From the NCBI RefSeq assembly GCF_000970685.1, contig NZ_LAJB01000003.1, positions 372,001 to 436,000 of the forward strand: a stretch of 64,000 nucleotides of DNA, in the 5' to 3' direction. Source of the stretch: Domibacillus indicus. GTDB lineage: Bacteria; Bacillota; Bacilli; Bacillales; Domibacillaceae. Positions 25,926 to 33,094 of the stretch are shown piece by piece. How positions within the stretch are numbered: the first letter of the stretch is position 1; the number at the start of each line of letters is the position of its first letter. The translations under genes and the position numbers were made by a program. The notes beneath the pieces are model-generated. The model made no database searches. It was not told the origin of the DNA and saw only the letters and a list, made by a program, of their open reading frames with translations.

Positions 25926-26648
25926 GTGGAAAAGCAAAATAATATGAAAGCACTTGAGCACCTTGAAGAAATGCGCAGAAGGCTTATTATTACTGTTGCA
26001 GCTTTTCTTGTTTTTTTTATTGTGTCGTTTACATTTGTACAGGATATTTATCATTACCTTGTAAAAGATCTGCCTTTTAAGCTCGCACTGCTTGGGCCGA
26101 GCGATATTATCATGGTGTATGTCCTGATCGCCGTTGTTGTGGCTGGCGCCGCAACCATTCCAGTTGCCGCCCACCAGACCTGGCTGTTTGTGCGGCCTGC
26201 TTTATCCCCCACGGAACGAAAAATTACAGTCACCTATATTCCTGCTCTGTTTTTTTTGTTTTTAGGGGGCCTGTCATTTGGTTACTTTGTTTTATTTCCA
26301 ATCGTACTGTCGTTTTTAATGTCACTTTCCGGTGATATGTTCGCCACCTTTTTCACAACAGAAAAATACTTTAAATTTCTGCTTCATATGACGCTTCCGT
26401 TCGGTGTTCTATTTGAAATGCCGGTCATTATGATGTTCTTAACAAGTCTCGGTATTTTAAATCCTTACAACCTGCAAAAAATGCGGAAGTTTGCTTACTT
26501 CGCGCTGATTGTTATTTCCATTTTAATTACTCCGCCTGACTTTCTATCAGACGTTCTTGTAATTGTCCCGCTAATTTTATTATATGAAGTAAGTGTTTCT
26601 CTATCAAAAATGGTTTATAAACGGAAACTGGCCGCTGCCGCGAATTAA
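25926..26648 (+). CDS. tatC: Twin-arginine translocase subunit TatC
   Basis: Receptor for twin-arginine signal peptides; polytopic (six spans). About 240 residues. Start GTG (25926) with AGGAGG at 7 nt. It gives an N-terminus with ALEHLEEMRRRLIITVAAFL, the conserved cytosolic entry region. Later motifs are FVRPALSPTERKI and FGVLFEMPVIMMFL, holding the conserved Glu. The open frame upstream overlaps tatA and the hairpin and is not translated. Confidence 0.94.
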   Translation: MEKQNNMKALEHLEEMRRRLIITVAAFLVFFIVSFTFVQDIYHYLVKDLPFKLALLGPSDIIMVYVLIAVVVAGAATIPVAAHQTWLFVRPALSPTERKITVTYIPALFFLFLGGLSFGYFVLFPIVLSFLMSLSGDMFATFFTTEKYFKFLLHMTLPFGVLFEMPVIMMFLTSLGILNPYNLQKMRKFAYFALIVISILITPPDFLSDVLVIVPLILLYEVSVSLSKMVYKRKLAAAAN

Positions 26649-26776
26649 CTTCACCGGCGCGGCCTTCTTTTTGCTTACTATTTTTTAAAATTCAATCCTT
26701 TTTTTTGTTCATCTGTATAATTCAAGTTCATTCTTTGATAATATTTATAACAGGAAAACACGATAAGGGTGATTGG

Positions 26777-27106
26777 ATGTCGATTGGAGAACGTATTCGG
26801 AAATTGCGTGTCGAGCAAAAGCTGTCTTTGACCGAACTGGCGTCGCGGGCGTCGGTGGCAAAGTCGTATCTTTCATCTGTAGAACGGGACTTACAGATGA
26901 ATCCCTCTATTCAATTTTTGACAAAAATTGCCTCGGTGCTGAATGTGTCTGTTGAGTCACTCATTGCTGAACCACAGAAATCACCCGAAATGGTCGATGA
27001 TGAATGGGTTACTTTAGCAAAAGAAGCAATGGAATCGGGTATCAGTAAAGAGCAATTCCGGGAATTTTTAGAGTTTCAAAAATGGAAGAAACAATCAGGA
27101 GAATAA
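26777..27106 (+). CDS. sinR: SinR-like transcriptional regulator (copy 1)
   Basis: 109-residue regulator. An N-terminal HTH_3 domain (IGERIRKLRVEQKLSLTELA, AKSYLSSVERDLQMNPSIQF) closely follows B. subtilis SinR, and the C-terminal SinI/SinR dimerisation helices (DDEWVTLAKEAMESGISKEQ, FREFLEFQKWKK) are complete. SinR represses biofilm matrix genes and is inactivated by binding SinI. The start at 26777 has AAGGGTGAT just upstream. It is not next to a sinI gene, unlike in B. subtilis. TATAAT-like and GTTCATTCTTTGATAA-like elements upstream hint at regulation by the same family, weakly. Confidence 0.9.
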   Translation: MSIGERIRKLRVEQKLSLTELASRASVAKSYLSSVERDLQMNPSIQFLTKIASVLNVSVESLIAEPQKSPEMVDDEWVTLAKEAMESGISKEQFREFLEFQKWKKQSGE

Positions 27107-27111
27107 ATAAA

Positions 27112-27146
27112 AAAGCAGCGGTTTATACAGCCGCTGCTTTTTTTAT
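27112..27146. terminator. Bidirectional terminator between sinR copy 1 and the YqxD-like gene
   Basis: AAAGCAGCGG / CCGCTGCTTT stem with a 9-nt loop and T runs on both strands. Confidence 0.88.
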
Positions 27147-27589
27147 TTTTTCATTGCCCGGCCGAGCAGGCTGTTTAATTGAAGAATGAAAGATTCATTA
27201 TCCTTTTCCTGCCGTTTAGCAGGACCCTTCAGCCGTCCGCCAGCCTTCCTGATTTTCTTTGCCGTATGCCGGCTTAATAGAAGCTGGTCAATATTATCAT
27301 TCGTGTATTCACGCCCGTTTTGATCAATCGCATAAGCTCCGCGGGCCAGCACCATAGCAGCCAGCCCATAATCCTGGGTTATGACAATATCACCTTTTTG
27401 CACCCGGTTAACGAGCACAAAATCAACCGCATCGGCTCCTTTTGACACAATAATGGTTTCTGCATCAGGCCGGTTTATTTCGTGAGCCGTGTCGCAAATC
27501 AAGACAACAGGCAGCCCATGGCTTTTGGCTGCACGGCATGCCAGATCTACAACCGGGCAGCCATCTGCATCAATTAACAAGGCCGTCAT
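27143..27589 (-). CDS. UPF0178 / YaiI-YqxD family protein (DUF188)
   Basis: 148 residues, normal for the family. Conserved blocks LLIDADGCPVVDLA, AETIIVSKGADAVDFVLVN, GDIVITQDYGLAAMVLARG, NDNIDQLLLSRH and the basic GGRLKGPAKR. The fold is PIN-like, and the acidic residues (DADGCP, D in TQDYGLA) could bind metal, but no activity is established. The start overlaps the end of the M48 gene by 20 nt with GGGGAG as SD, so the two are coupled. Confidence 0.88.
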   Translation of the reverse strand: MTALLIDADGCPVVDLACRAAKSHGLPVVLICDTAHEINRPDAETIIVSKGADAVDFVLVNRVQKGDIVITQDYGLAAMVLARGAYAIDQNGREYTNDNIDQLLLSRHTAKKIRKAGGRLKGPAKRQEKDNESFILQLNSLLGRAMKK

Positions 27590-28880
27590 CTAACGTCTCC
27601 CCATTAAAAATAGATAAAAACAGGCTGTCTCCGTCTTGTTCCGCTGTTTCTCTTACAGTATCCCCATATGCGTCTTCTTGATCCGGATCCGCTCCATAAT
27701 ACATCAACAGCCGGGCGATCTCTTCATCCCCATAGTCATATGCAAGCCAAAGCGGTGTGTACGCATTTTCGTCTTCTATATTTGGATTTGCCCCTGCCTC
27801 TAAAAGCAGGGCCGCTGATTCCGCCTGCCCGTTTTCGACTGCATAGTGCAGAGCTGTTTCACCGTTACTGTTAAGGGCATCCAGGTCTTCCCCTTCTTCA
27901 ATCATCTCTTTTAACGAAGCAGTGTCGCCTGAAGCGGCGGCCAGCATAGCATCCGTTTCCTCTCCCATTATGTCCTCTGTCATAAACTCATCTTCCATCA
28001 AGTCGGAAAACAAGCTGGAGTCGCTTATTTTTGAAAATGCATATGCTCCGCCAGCTGTTACCAGGCTGCCGGCCAGTACAACCGCTCCAACGCCCGCGAT
28101 TATTTTCCCTTTCGGTGAATGATAATACGTTGCTTCTGGCAGCCGCATAAACTGGTTAATATGCTGAACCCGCTTCGGCAGTACCGGATGCGTCGACCAT
28201 TTCTCGGCAAGCCAGACAAACAGATTCGATTCTTGTTGAATTTGGCGGAGATACGCTTCTTCATTTACTTCCTGGTATAATAATTTGCCTACACCTAACA
28301 TTGTTAATGCATGTTTCGCTGCCTGGCCATCGTTTATAAAGTGTGCCGCATGGCGGTCACACGTATATTCAGCCGCCCGGGAATAAGCCTCACTTAAAAA
28401 AGGAACCCACGATGCCGGCAAAGTCAGCCAGCTTTTCCATAAGTGGCGGCGCTTTATATGCGCCAGTTCATGGGCGATGATAAATTCCAGCTCCTTTTCT
28501 CCCTGCTGGCGCGCCAGCTCAAATACCTCCGAGTAAAGAACAACCATATCCCGGCCAAAAAAACGGGTCGCAAAGGCATTTAACGCTCCTTCCGACTGTA
28601 CAATGAATACATCCGGAACTTTTTTCAGCCGCATTTCCATTGACAATTCCTGAATCCGCTCATACACATCTGGAAACTGCTGCTCATTTAATTTAACGCC
28701 ATTGCCGCGAATGGAACCAATCATGATAGCATGAAAAAATAAAGACAATAGAAACATACCTAAAATGATAGGAAGAACGATAATAGAAAAAAATAAGGCA
28801 ATGTACAAACTAATGCTGATAAAGCAGCACATAATAAAATAAATGGTTTCTTTCGGATCTACTAAATTACGATTTTCCAC
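27570..28880 (-). CDS. M48-family membrane metalloprotease with C-terminal ankyrin repeats
   Basis: 436 residues. Hydrophobic N-terminus (14-55), then an HtpX/M48-like protease domain with the zinc motif HELAH (137-141) and the third ligand Glu171 in AAEYTCDRHA. A further hydrophobic segment (about 256-280) is followed by about three ankyrin repeats (from about residue 308: ASLKEMIEEGEDLDALNSNG; ETALHYAVENGQAESAALLL; TPLWLAYDYGDEEIARLLMY). The protease half resembles HtpX-like quality-control enzymes. The ankyrin part would be a protein-binding domain on the far side of the second span. The combination is uncommon. It is co-transcribed with the YqxD-like gene. Confidence 0.85.
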   Translation of the reverse strand: MENRNLVDPKETIYFIMCCFISISLYIALFFSIIVLPIILGMFLLSLFFHAIMIGSIRGNGVKLNEQQFPDVYERIQELSMEMRLKKVPDVFIVQSEGALNAFATRFFGRDMVVLYSEVFELARQQGEKELEFIIAHELAHIKRRHLWKSWLTLPASWVPFLSEAYSRAAEYTCDRHAAHFINDGQAAKHALTMLGVGKLLYQEVNEEAYLRQIQQESNLFVWLAEKWSTHPVLPKRVQHINQFMRLPEATYYHSPKGKIIAGVGAVVLAGSLVTAGGAYAFSKISDSSLFSDLMEDEFMTEDIMGEETDAMLAAASGDTASLKEMIEEGEDLDALNSNGETALHYAVENGQAESAALLLEAGANPNIEDENAYTPLWLAYDYGDEEIARLLMYYGADPDQEDAYGDTVRETAEQDGDSLFLSIFNGETLDDGLVN

Positions 28881-29008
28881 CTAATATTCTCCTTTTTATA
28901 CTCGTATTCATTCTTTTCAAGATACGACAAAATTTTACAGGGGTCAATATAAAAAAGGGAACTTTTAAGAAAAACATACGTATATAAGAAAAGAAAGGTG
29001 GAATGCAT

Positions 29009-29635
29009 ATGTATTACAGTAAATTACGGGCAAAAGCACGCGCTTCGCTCAAAGGAAACTGGCCGATCGCTGTAGGTCTTTTCATTGTCTCTATGCTTCT
29101 CGCTGGCGCTCCCGAGGTTATTATTAATCCAGACGAATACGACTTTTCCTGGAAAGATATCGCAGTACTCGCTTTTTCGATTTTGTTTATTCCAATGACA
29201 ATCGGCTTAGTTTGGGCATGGGTGGATTTATCACGCGGCCAAAAGATCGGGTTTGCCCAATTGATTGAGCCATATAAAACCATGTTTGGCAAAAGCATTC
29301 TCGTATCACTGCTTCAAGGCCTGTTTTTATTTTTCTGGTTCCTGCTGCTTTTTGTTCCTGGCATTGTTAAATCTTTTTCTTACATGATGACGTATTACAT
29401 TTTACGTGATGAACCCGGGCTTTCCCCGCTGCAGGCTATTACAAAATCACGGAGAATGATGAAAGGCCACAAAGGAGAAGCATTTGTGCTCGGCCTTTCC
29501 TTTATCGGATGGATTCTGCTCGGAATTGTCACCCTTTTCATCGGCTTTCTTTGGATCGCTCCTTACATGAGCGTGACATATGCCCATTTCTACAATACGA
29601 TTCGGGCAGAGTATGAAGAAAACAACGCATTTTAA
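29009..29635 (+). CDS. DUF975 family membrane protein
   Basis: About 208 residues with five to six membrane spans. It begins MYYSKLRAKARASLKGNWPI, the family N-terminus. Later blocks are TYYILRDEPGLSPLQAITKS and RRMMKGHKGEAFVLGLSFIG. Function unknown; such proteins are common as lone genes in Firmicutes. Two ATGs are possible (29003 and 29009). AAAGGTGG touches the first and has proper spacing to the second. A perfect terminator follows. Confidence 0.82.
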   Translation: MYYSKLRAKARASLKGNWPIAVGLFIVSMLLAGAPEVIINPDEYDFSWKDIAVLAFSILFIPMTIGLVWAWVDLSRGQKIGFAQLIEPYKTMFGKSILVSLLQGLFLFFWFLLLFVPGIVKSFSYMMTYYILRDEPGLSPLQAITKSRRMMKGHKGEAFVLGLSFIGWILLGIVTLFIGFLWIAPYMSVTYAHFYNTIRAEYEENNAF

Positions 29636-29662
29636 ACGGCTCAGATAACTGAGCCGTTTTTT
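29634..29662 (+). terminator. Terminator of the DUF975 gene
   Basis: AAACGGCTCAG / CTGAGCCGTTT stem, 4-nt loop, T run. Confidence 0.93.
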
Positions 29663-29696
29663 AGCGATAAGCAGAAAGTAAAAAATCCCTTGTAAT

Positions 29697-29750
29697 ATAT
29701 GTCTGAATAGAAAGATAAATTCGACAATTTATTCAAACATATGGTAGAAT
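29697..29750 (+). promoter_or_regulatory. Promoter with inverted repeat upstream of sinR copy 2
   Basis: TCGACA (29721-29726), 18-nt spacer, TAGAAT (29745-29750). The inverted repeat ATATGTCTGAATA (29697-29709) / TATTCAAACATAT (29730-29742) has one mismatch and brackets the -35, so it may be an operator. It is unlike the GTTCTTT boxes. Confidence 0.45.
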
Positions 29751-29833
29751 TTTTTGGAGAGATCGATTCATTTTTATAATGCTTTCTAAAAAACATGTCT
29801 GGAATAAAACAAATAAAAAGGCAGGAGATAGCA

Positions 29834-30160
29834 ATGTCCATTGGCGAGAGAATCCGATCGTTTCGTCTTGAAAAAGGGATGACACTGACTGAACTGGCTG
29901 CCCGGTCTGAGACAGCCAAGTCGTATATTTCTTCGGTCGAACGCAACATTCAATTAAATCCTTCTGTTCAGTTTTTAACAAAAGTATCGCGGGTACTTGA
30001 CATTAATTTAAATCAGCTTTTGGATGAATCTGCCCGTGAAACCGGATCAGGGTTAGACGAGGAATGGATGATGCTTGCCAGAGAAGCAATGGAATCCGGA
30101 ACAAGCAAAGAGCAGTTTAAGGAATTTCTGGAATTTCAAAAGTGGCAGAAAGCCCATTGA
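29834..30160 (+). CDS. sinR: SinR-like transcriptional regulator (copy 2)
   Basis: 108 residues, with the same architecture as the copy at 26777: HTH_3 (IGERIRSFRLEKGMTLTELA, AKSYISSVERNIQLNPSVQF), then the SinI-type dimerisation region (DEEWMMLAREAMESGTSKEQ, FKEFLEFQKWQK). The two copies are clearly paralogues that differ most in the linker. Start at 29834 with GGCAGGAG. A SinI-like gene lies just downstream on the opposite strand, so this could be its target, in a convergent arrangement instead of the B. subtilis sinI-sinR tandem. Confidence 0.9.
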   Translation: MSIGERIRSFRLEKGMTLTELAARSETAKSYISSVERNIQLNPSVQFLTKVSRVLDINLNQLLDESARETGSGLDEEWMMLAREAMESGTSKEQFKEFLEFQKWQKAH

Positions 30161-30186
30161 GCCCGTTACGCTTTCCTTTCATAACG

Positions 30187-30231
30187 AAAAGCAGCCGGTC
30201 TCTGGCGGATCAGCTGCTTTCAGTTTATACG
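30187..30231. terminator. Hairpin between convergent sinR copy 2 and the sinI-like gene
   Basis: AAAGCAGC / GCTGCTTT arms about 27 nt apart; T tracts on either side are short. A weak bidirectional terminator is possible. Confidence 0.45.
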
Positions 30232-30251
30232 TATATAAATGATGAGAAACG

Positions 30252-30389
30252 TCAATCTTTTCTATGCTCCTCTTGATGTGCTGTTTTTAAAAACTCTCTT
30301 ATGTCCTGGACTGACAAGCCCAATTGCTTCGCTTCAGACAGTAAACTGACCCATTCTTCCTCAACGGTATGAATTTCAAGCCTATCCAT
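30252..30389 (-). CDS. sinI: SinI-like antagonist peptide (45 aa) downstream of a c-di-GMP-type leader
   Basis: 45 residues that are almost only a SinI domain: VEEEWVSLLSEAKQLGLSVQ, then DIREFLKTAHQEEH. In B. subtilis, SinI binds SinR through this helix-turn-helix hook and takes it off DNA; the same is inferred here. The start at 30389 has GGGAGGAG at about 10 nt. The longer open frame (to 30443) overlaps the aptamer and has no SD. There is no DNA-binding part. The leader upstream resembles a GEMM-I riboswitch, so synthesis of this antagonist may follow c-di-GMP. Confidence 0.8.
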   Translation of the reverse strand: MDRLEIHTVEEEWVSLLSEAKQLGLSVQDIREFLKTAHQEEHRKD

Positions 30390-30410
30390 CTTACGGCTTC
30401 TCCTCCCGCT

Positions 30411-30493
30411 TTCGGCAGCACAGCCATCCAAGCATACGTTCACTTTAGGATCTGTAACTTTGCGCCCTTACTTTTCAGTAAGTTTTCCCTTGT
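30411..30493 (-). ncRNA. c-di-GMP-I (GEMM) riboswitch-like leader of the sinI-like gene
   Basis: Reverse-strand order: AAGGGAAAACT, a perfect hairpin CTTACT-GAAA-AGTAAG (30467-30482), GGGCGCAAAGT, ACAGATCCTAAAG, then GTATGCTTGGATGGCTGT and GCTGCCG. This follows the GEMM-I order: AAA-rich joiner, GAAA-capped P1b, (A/G)CGCAAAG, CCTAAA, and a 3' GATGGCTG...GCTGCC strand. ACAG/CTGT and ATCC/GGAT pair in the second stem. The SD lies directly 3' of the aptamer, suggesting translational control. The 5' GGGAAAAC deviates from the usual GGCAAAC, so confidence is moderate. Confidence 0.6.
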
Positions 30494-30510
30494 CACATTT
30501 GTTTTTTATT

Positions 30511-30539
30511 CATATAGAAACATCACAGCGTGTTGTCAG
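30511..30539 (-). promoter_or_regulatory. Promoter of the sinI-like transcription unit
   Basis: Reverse strand CTGACA (30534-30539), 17-nt spacer, TATATG (30511-30516). It places the RNA start about 10 nt upstream of the riboswitch-like leader. Confidence 0.5.
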
Positions 30540-30591
30540 ACTTTTTAAAATATTTTATGTTCATCTATTTGCCTCATTTTATATATTGAAT

Positions 30592-31836
30592 TTATCCCTG
30601 TTTCTGTGCCTGCTCTTCTCTGCCATTATCACCTTCTGCCTGCTTTATCACTTTCGCATATACGTTCACCAGCTGATTCATTACCGGCTTTTCAGAGAAG
30701 AAAGTGTAAGTAAATAGTTGAGCCTGCCTGGCTGTTACCAATCGGATTACCTGGTTTGAAAGAATGGTTTTTGTTTTAACAATAAACTGTTCATTCGTCT
30801 CAGCAAGCATTGCTTCTTTTCCGCTTATAAACTCAATGCCTTCGTTTGCGGTATGGCTCAGGATAATCGGGCAGCCCATAGCAGCCGCTTCCAATAGAAA
30901 GTGCTTTTGTCCGCAGCCGAATCGAAGCGGACAAACATAAGCCGCGGCCTTGCTTACAGATGTGCGTATACGTTCTTTTTCTTCTATTAAAGATACTCCC
31001 TCTTCTGTAAGAAGTTTTTGTATATCAGGAGAAGGATTAGTCCCCACGATCCAGCATTTGAGCTCTGGAAAAGATCTTTTTAACCCTGGATAAATATCTT
31101 TTACAAGGCGGATGGCTGCGTCCGCGTATTCCGGTTCATTGATCGGTCCTGAAAAAATAATAGCTCTTTCCTTCGGAATACGGAGATCAGCTGCAAAAAG
31201 CGATTCTTCTATATAATTTGGCACAATGTCGAGCTTTTCAATGGTGACTGGTGCCACCTGGCGTTGATCCGCCCCGGGTGAAATAATATGATTCAATCCG
31301 CGTTTTTTTAAAAAAGATTCATATTTTCGAACTCGTCCCAGTTCGCCTCGTCTGGCGGCTTTTTCAATTAACTGGCTTGTCCACCTGTAACGCCTTTCCT
31401 GGCTGAAGCGAATCGGATCGACGTAATCGACAACAACAGGCTCTATCCAGCTGTCTATATCAGGGAAGTTATGTACCATATTGGATTGAATATGAATAAT
31501 GTCAAAGCAGACTTCCTGCCTGATATGCTTAATTATTCTCCGGATTTCCGGAAACGAATGCTGTGCTGCATTTAGTGGATAACGCTTAAATAAGTAGGCT
31601 TTCAACATAGCAAAATAAAGAGAGCCTGTTTTTTCCGTATAAATACATTCCGCTCCGCAGTGGATAAGCTCTTCTCCCTCTACAAGGCAAATCGAATCAT
31701 TCTTCTGAAATAGGCAATATACAAAATAATCTCTTTTTAGCAGACTGTTAATTTGCTGATACGCCCTAATTTGATCAGTTGACCCGTCGAAAGATGGACG
31801 TTTTTGTGCAATATATAAAACGTTTATCTTTACCAC
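30592..31836 (-). CDS. Glycosyltransferase, GT4/GT1 fold
   Basis: 414 residues, GT-B fold. N-terminal half INVLYIAQKRPSFDGSTDQI. C-terminal half carries a nucleotide-sugar site: IIFSGPINEPEYADAAIRLV, SKAAAYVCPLRFGCGQKHFL and LEAAAMGCPIILS. The E-x7-E-like motif is partly replaced (FGCGQKHFLLEAAAMG), as in the TIGR03087/stp1-like branch. Likely transfers a sugar during polysaccharide or glycoprotein synthesis. It stands alone, 11 kb from the eps operon, yet its promoter carries the same 16-bp palindrome. GTG start. Confidence 0.82.
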   Translation of the reverse strand: MVKINVLYIAQKRPSFDGSTDQIRAYQQINSLLKRDYFVYCLFQKNDSICLVEGEELIHCGAECIYTEKTGSLYFAMLKAYLFKRYPLNAAQHSFPEIRRIIKHIRQEVCFDIIHIQSNMVHNFPDIDSWIEPVVVDYVDPIRFSQERRYRWTSQLIEKAARRGELGRVRKYESFLKKRGLNHIISPGADQRQVAPVTIEKLDIVPNYIEESLFAADLRIPKERAIIFSGPINEPEYADAAIRLVKDIYPGLKRSFPELKCWIVGTNPSPDIQKLLTEEGVSLIEEKERIRTSVSKAAAYVCPLRFGCGQKHFLLEAAAMGCPIILSHTANEGIEFISGKEAMLAETNEQFIVKTKTILSNQVIRLVTARQAQLFTYTFFSEKPVMNQLVNVYAKVIKQAEGDNGREEQAQKQG

Positions 31837-31846
31837 CCCGCCCTTT

Positions 31847-31883
31847 GTTCTATTTAAAGAACAATTATGAGGTGATTATAACA
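31847..31883 (-). promoter_or_regulatory. Extended -10 promoter with SinR-type operator (lone glycosyltransferase)
   Basis: Reverse strand TGTTATAAT (extended -10, TATAAT at 31875-31880). The palindrome GTTCTTTAAATAGAAC (31847-31862) sits about 12 nt downstream, where a bound repressor would block initiation or clearance. Confidence 0.65.
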
Positions 31884-31923
31884 CGTGTAGATTGCTAAAT
31901 TAATAGGCAATATCACCTATTTT

Positions 31924-31939
31924 ATTCTTGATAAAGAAC
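31924..31939. promoter_or_regulatory. Second SinR-type operator upstream of the lone glycosyltransferase
   Basis: ATTCTTGATAAAGAAC, two differences from GTTCTTTATAAAGAAC, about 77 bp from the operator at 31847 (start to start). Confidence 0.5.
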
Positions 31940-32324
31940 AAAATAGGCGATAAAAATTATATCTCAAAAAAAAGACATTGGTTTGTACATTATATTGAAC
32001 AAAGAAGGCCTAAGTACGATTCTTTGTGCTTGTTGAATGGATTCTTAAAAGTGAACAGAAAAACATATTCCCAGTTAGCCGGCAAAAAAACCCATTCTCA
32101 AAATTTTCTTTATCTAAGCGAGGAAAAGCTCGAGCTTGAGTTGTTTTCAGAAAACAAACCGGTTTATAAAACTGTCATTTAAATTTAACGCAGATGGACC
32201 ATAGTATTTCTATGCACAGCTATCTTTGCTGCTGTATAGAACATACCCAAATGGGAAAGAGATTCGCCAAGAGGATATTCCGTTTTTGAGTTAAAATTAT
32301 CTTCTTTTTATCAGCTAGAAACTT

Positions 32325-32575
32325 TAAAAGAAGTATCAGGGGCTGCGGTCTGCCGGCTACGCTTTCCTGCAGGGCGAACGCTGAACCAGCCATCGCTTTG
32401 CGCTGCCTGTTTCACCCTGTCCGCTCGTCCTGCGGGAGTCTTCGGCGGCAGGCGCGGGGCGTAGACTCCAATGGGACTAGCAGGGCAGCTGAGATCGGTG
32501 GAGCCGGCAGGCGGAGACGAGCTCAGCGCCGGCCCCATGGAACGCGAAGCTCCGCTTCACTCACCCGGGCTAAGC
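32325..32575 (+). repeat. GC-rich dispersed repeat, copy B (both modules)
   Basis: Module 1 (about 32325-32450) contains AAAAGAAGTATCAGGGGCTG and GGGCGAACGCTGAACCAG (32372-32389). Module 2 (about 32450-32565) contains GGGGCGTAGACTCCAATGGG and AGACGAGCTCAGC. Both match copy C on the opposite strand. No protein-coding sense is seen. It fills most of the gap 31940-32667. Confidence 0.8.
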
Positions 32576-32667
32576 ACTGTTCTCATACGCTTTTTTCGGG
32601 GTACAGTCTGTAAAATCATTTGTTCCATTATAAAGTAAATGACTTTGTCTACAAGCTGAAGAATCCC

Positions 32668-32826
32668 CTATTTAAATAGAGGATTCTTTTCTTCTTTCTG
32701 GCCGCATTTCAGAAAATGCCGCACCTCATCTGGCTCTAGACCTATTTCTCTCGCTTGCTTCATTAACTCTATCCATTCCAGATCCATTCCAGATTTGTCC
32801 AATGCTTTCCGCTCCTTTAATTTCAT
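32668..32826 (-). CDS. SinI-like antagonist peptide, second copy (52 aa)
   Basis: 52 residues: a basic N-terminus (MKLKERKALDKSG), then a SinI domain (MDLEWIELMKQAREIGLEPD, EVRHFLKCGQKEEK). The hook pattern LEWxxLMxxAxxxGLxxxEVRxFL matches SinI and the C-terminus of SlrR. No DNA-binding domain. Start at 32826, with AGGGA 8 nt upstream; an internal ATG (32787) is possible. No riboswitch-like leader was recognised here, in contrast to the 30252 gene. A stem AGAATCCTCTA / TAGGGGATTCT straddles its stop codon. Confidence 0.72.
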   Translation of the reverse strand: MKLKERKALDKSGMDLEWIELMKQAREIGLEPDEVRHFLKCGQKEEKNPLFK

Positions 32827-33058
32827 CCTTTCTTCCCTGCCTTTACCGGTAAAAATAGCTGGCAAGTGCTTTCTGGCTGCTTTATTAAGAATTTATTTTT
32901 CTTTCATGAAACTATTATATTAACCAGATTACTATTTATGCCTGCTATTTTAGCAGTTACTATAAACATAAATGTTACTTCCAAGTAATATACTTGCATT
33001 ATGCCAGACATATTTCCATTGTACAACACGAAATAATCTAATTTTCTGCTTTTTCATT

Positions 33059-33085
33059 TAAAAAACTGTCCCAGTTTCCGGGACA
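33059..33085 (-). terminator. Terminator of the ATP-grasp gene
   Basis: CTGTCCC / GGGACAG stem with a 7-nt loop; six T follow on the reverse strand. Confidence 0.88.
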
Positions 33086-33094
33086 GCTTTTCTT

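Noticed and set aside
30460-30717. 85-residue hydrophobic + strand frame
   Set aside because: It overlaps the riboswitch-like leader and the end of the glycosyltransferase gene, with no SD; hydrophobicity reflects T-rich DNA.
31928-32182. 84-residue + strand frame upstream of repeat B
   Set aside because: It starts at a TTG inside a SinR-type box with no SD and resembles no family; AT-rich chance frame is likelier.
32668-33060. Search for a c-di-GMP-type leader at the second SinI-like gene
   Set aside because: No ACGCAAAG-like core or GAAA-capped P1b was found; only a TATAAT and short hairpins are present.
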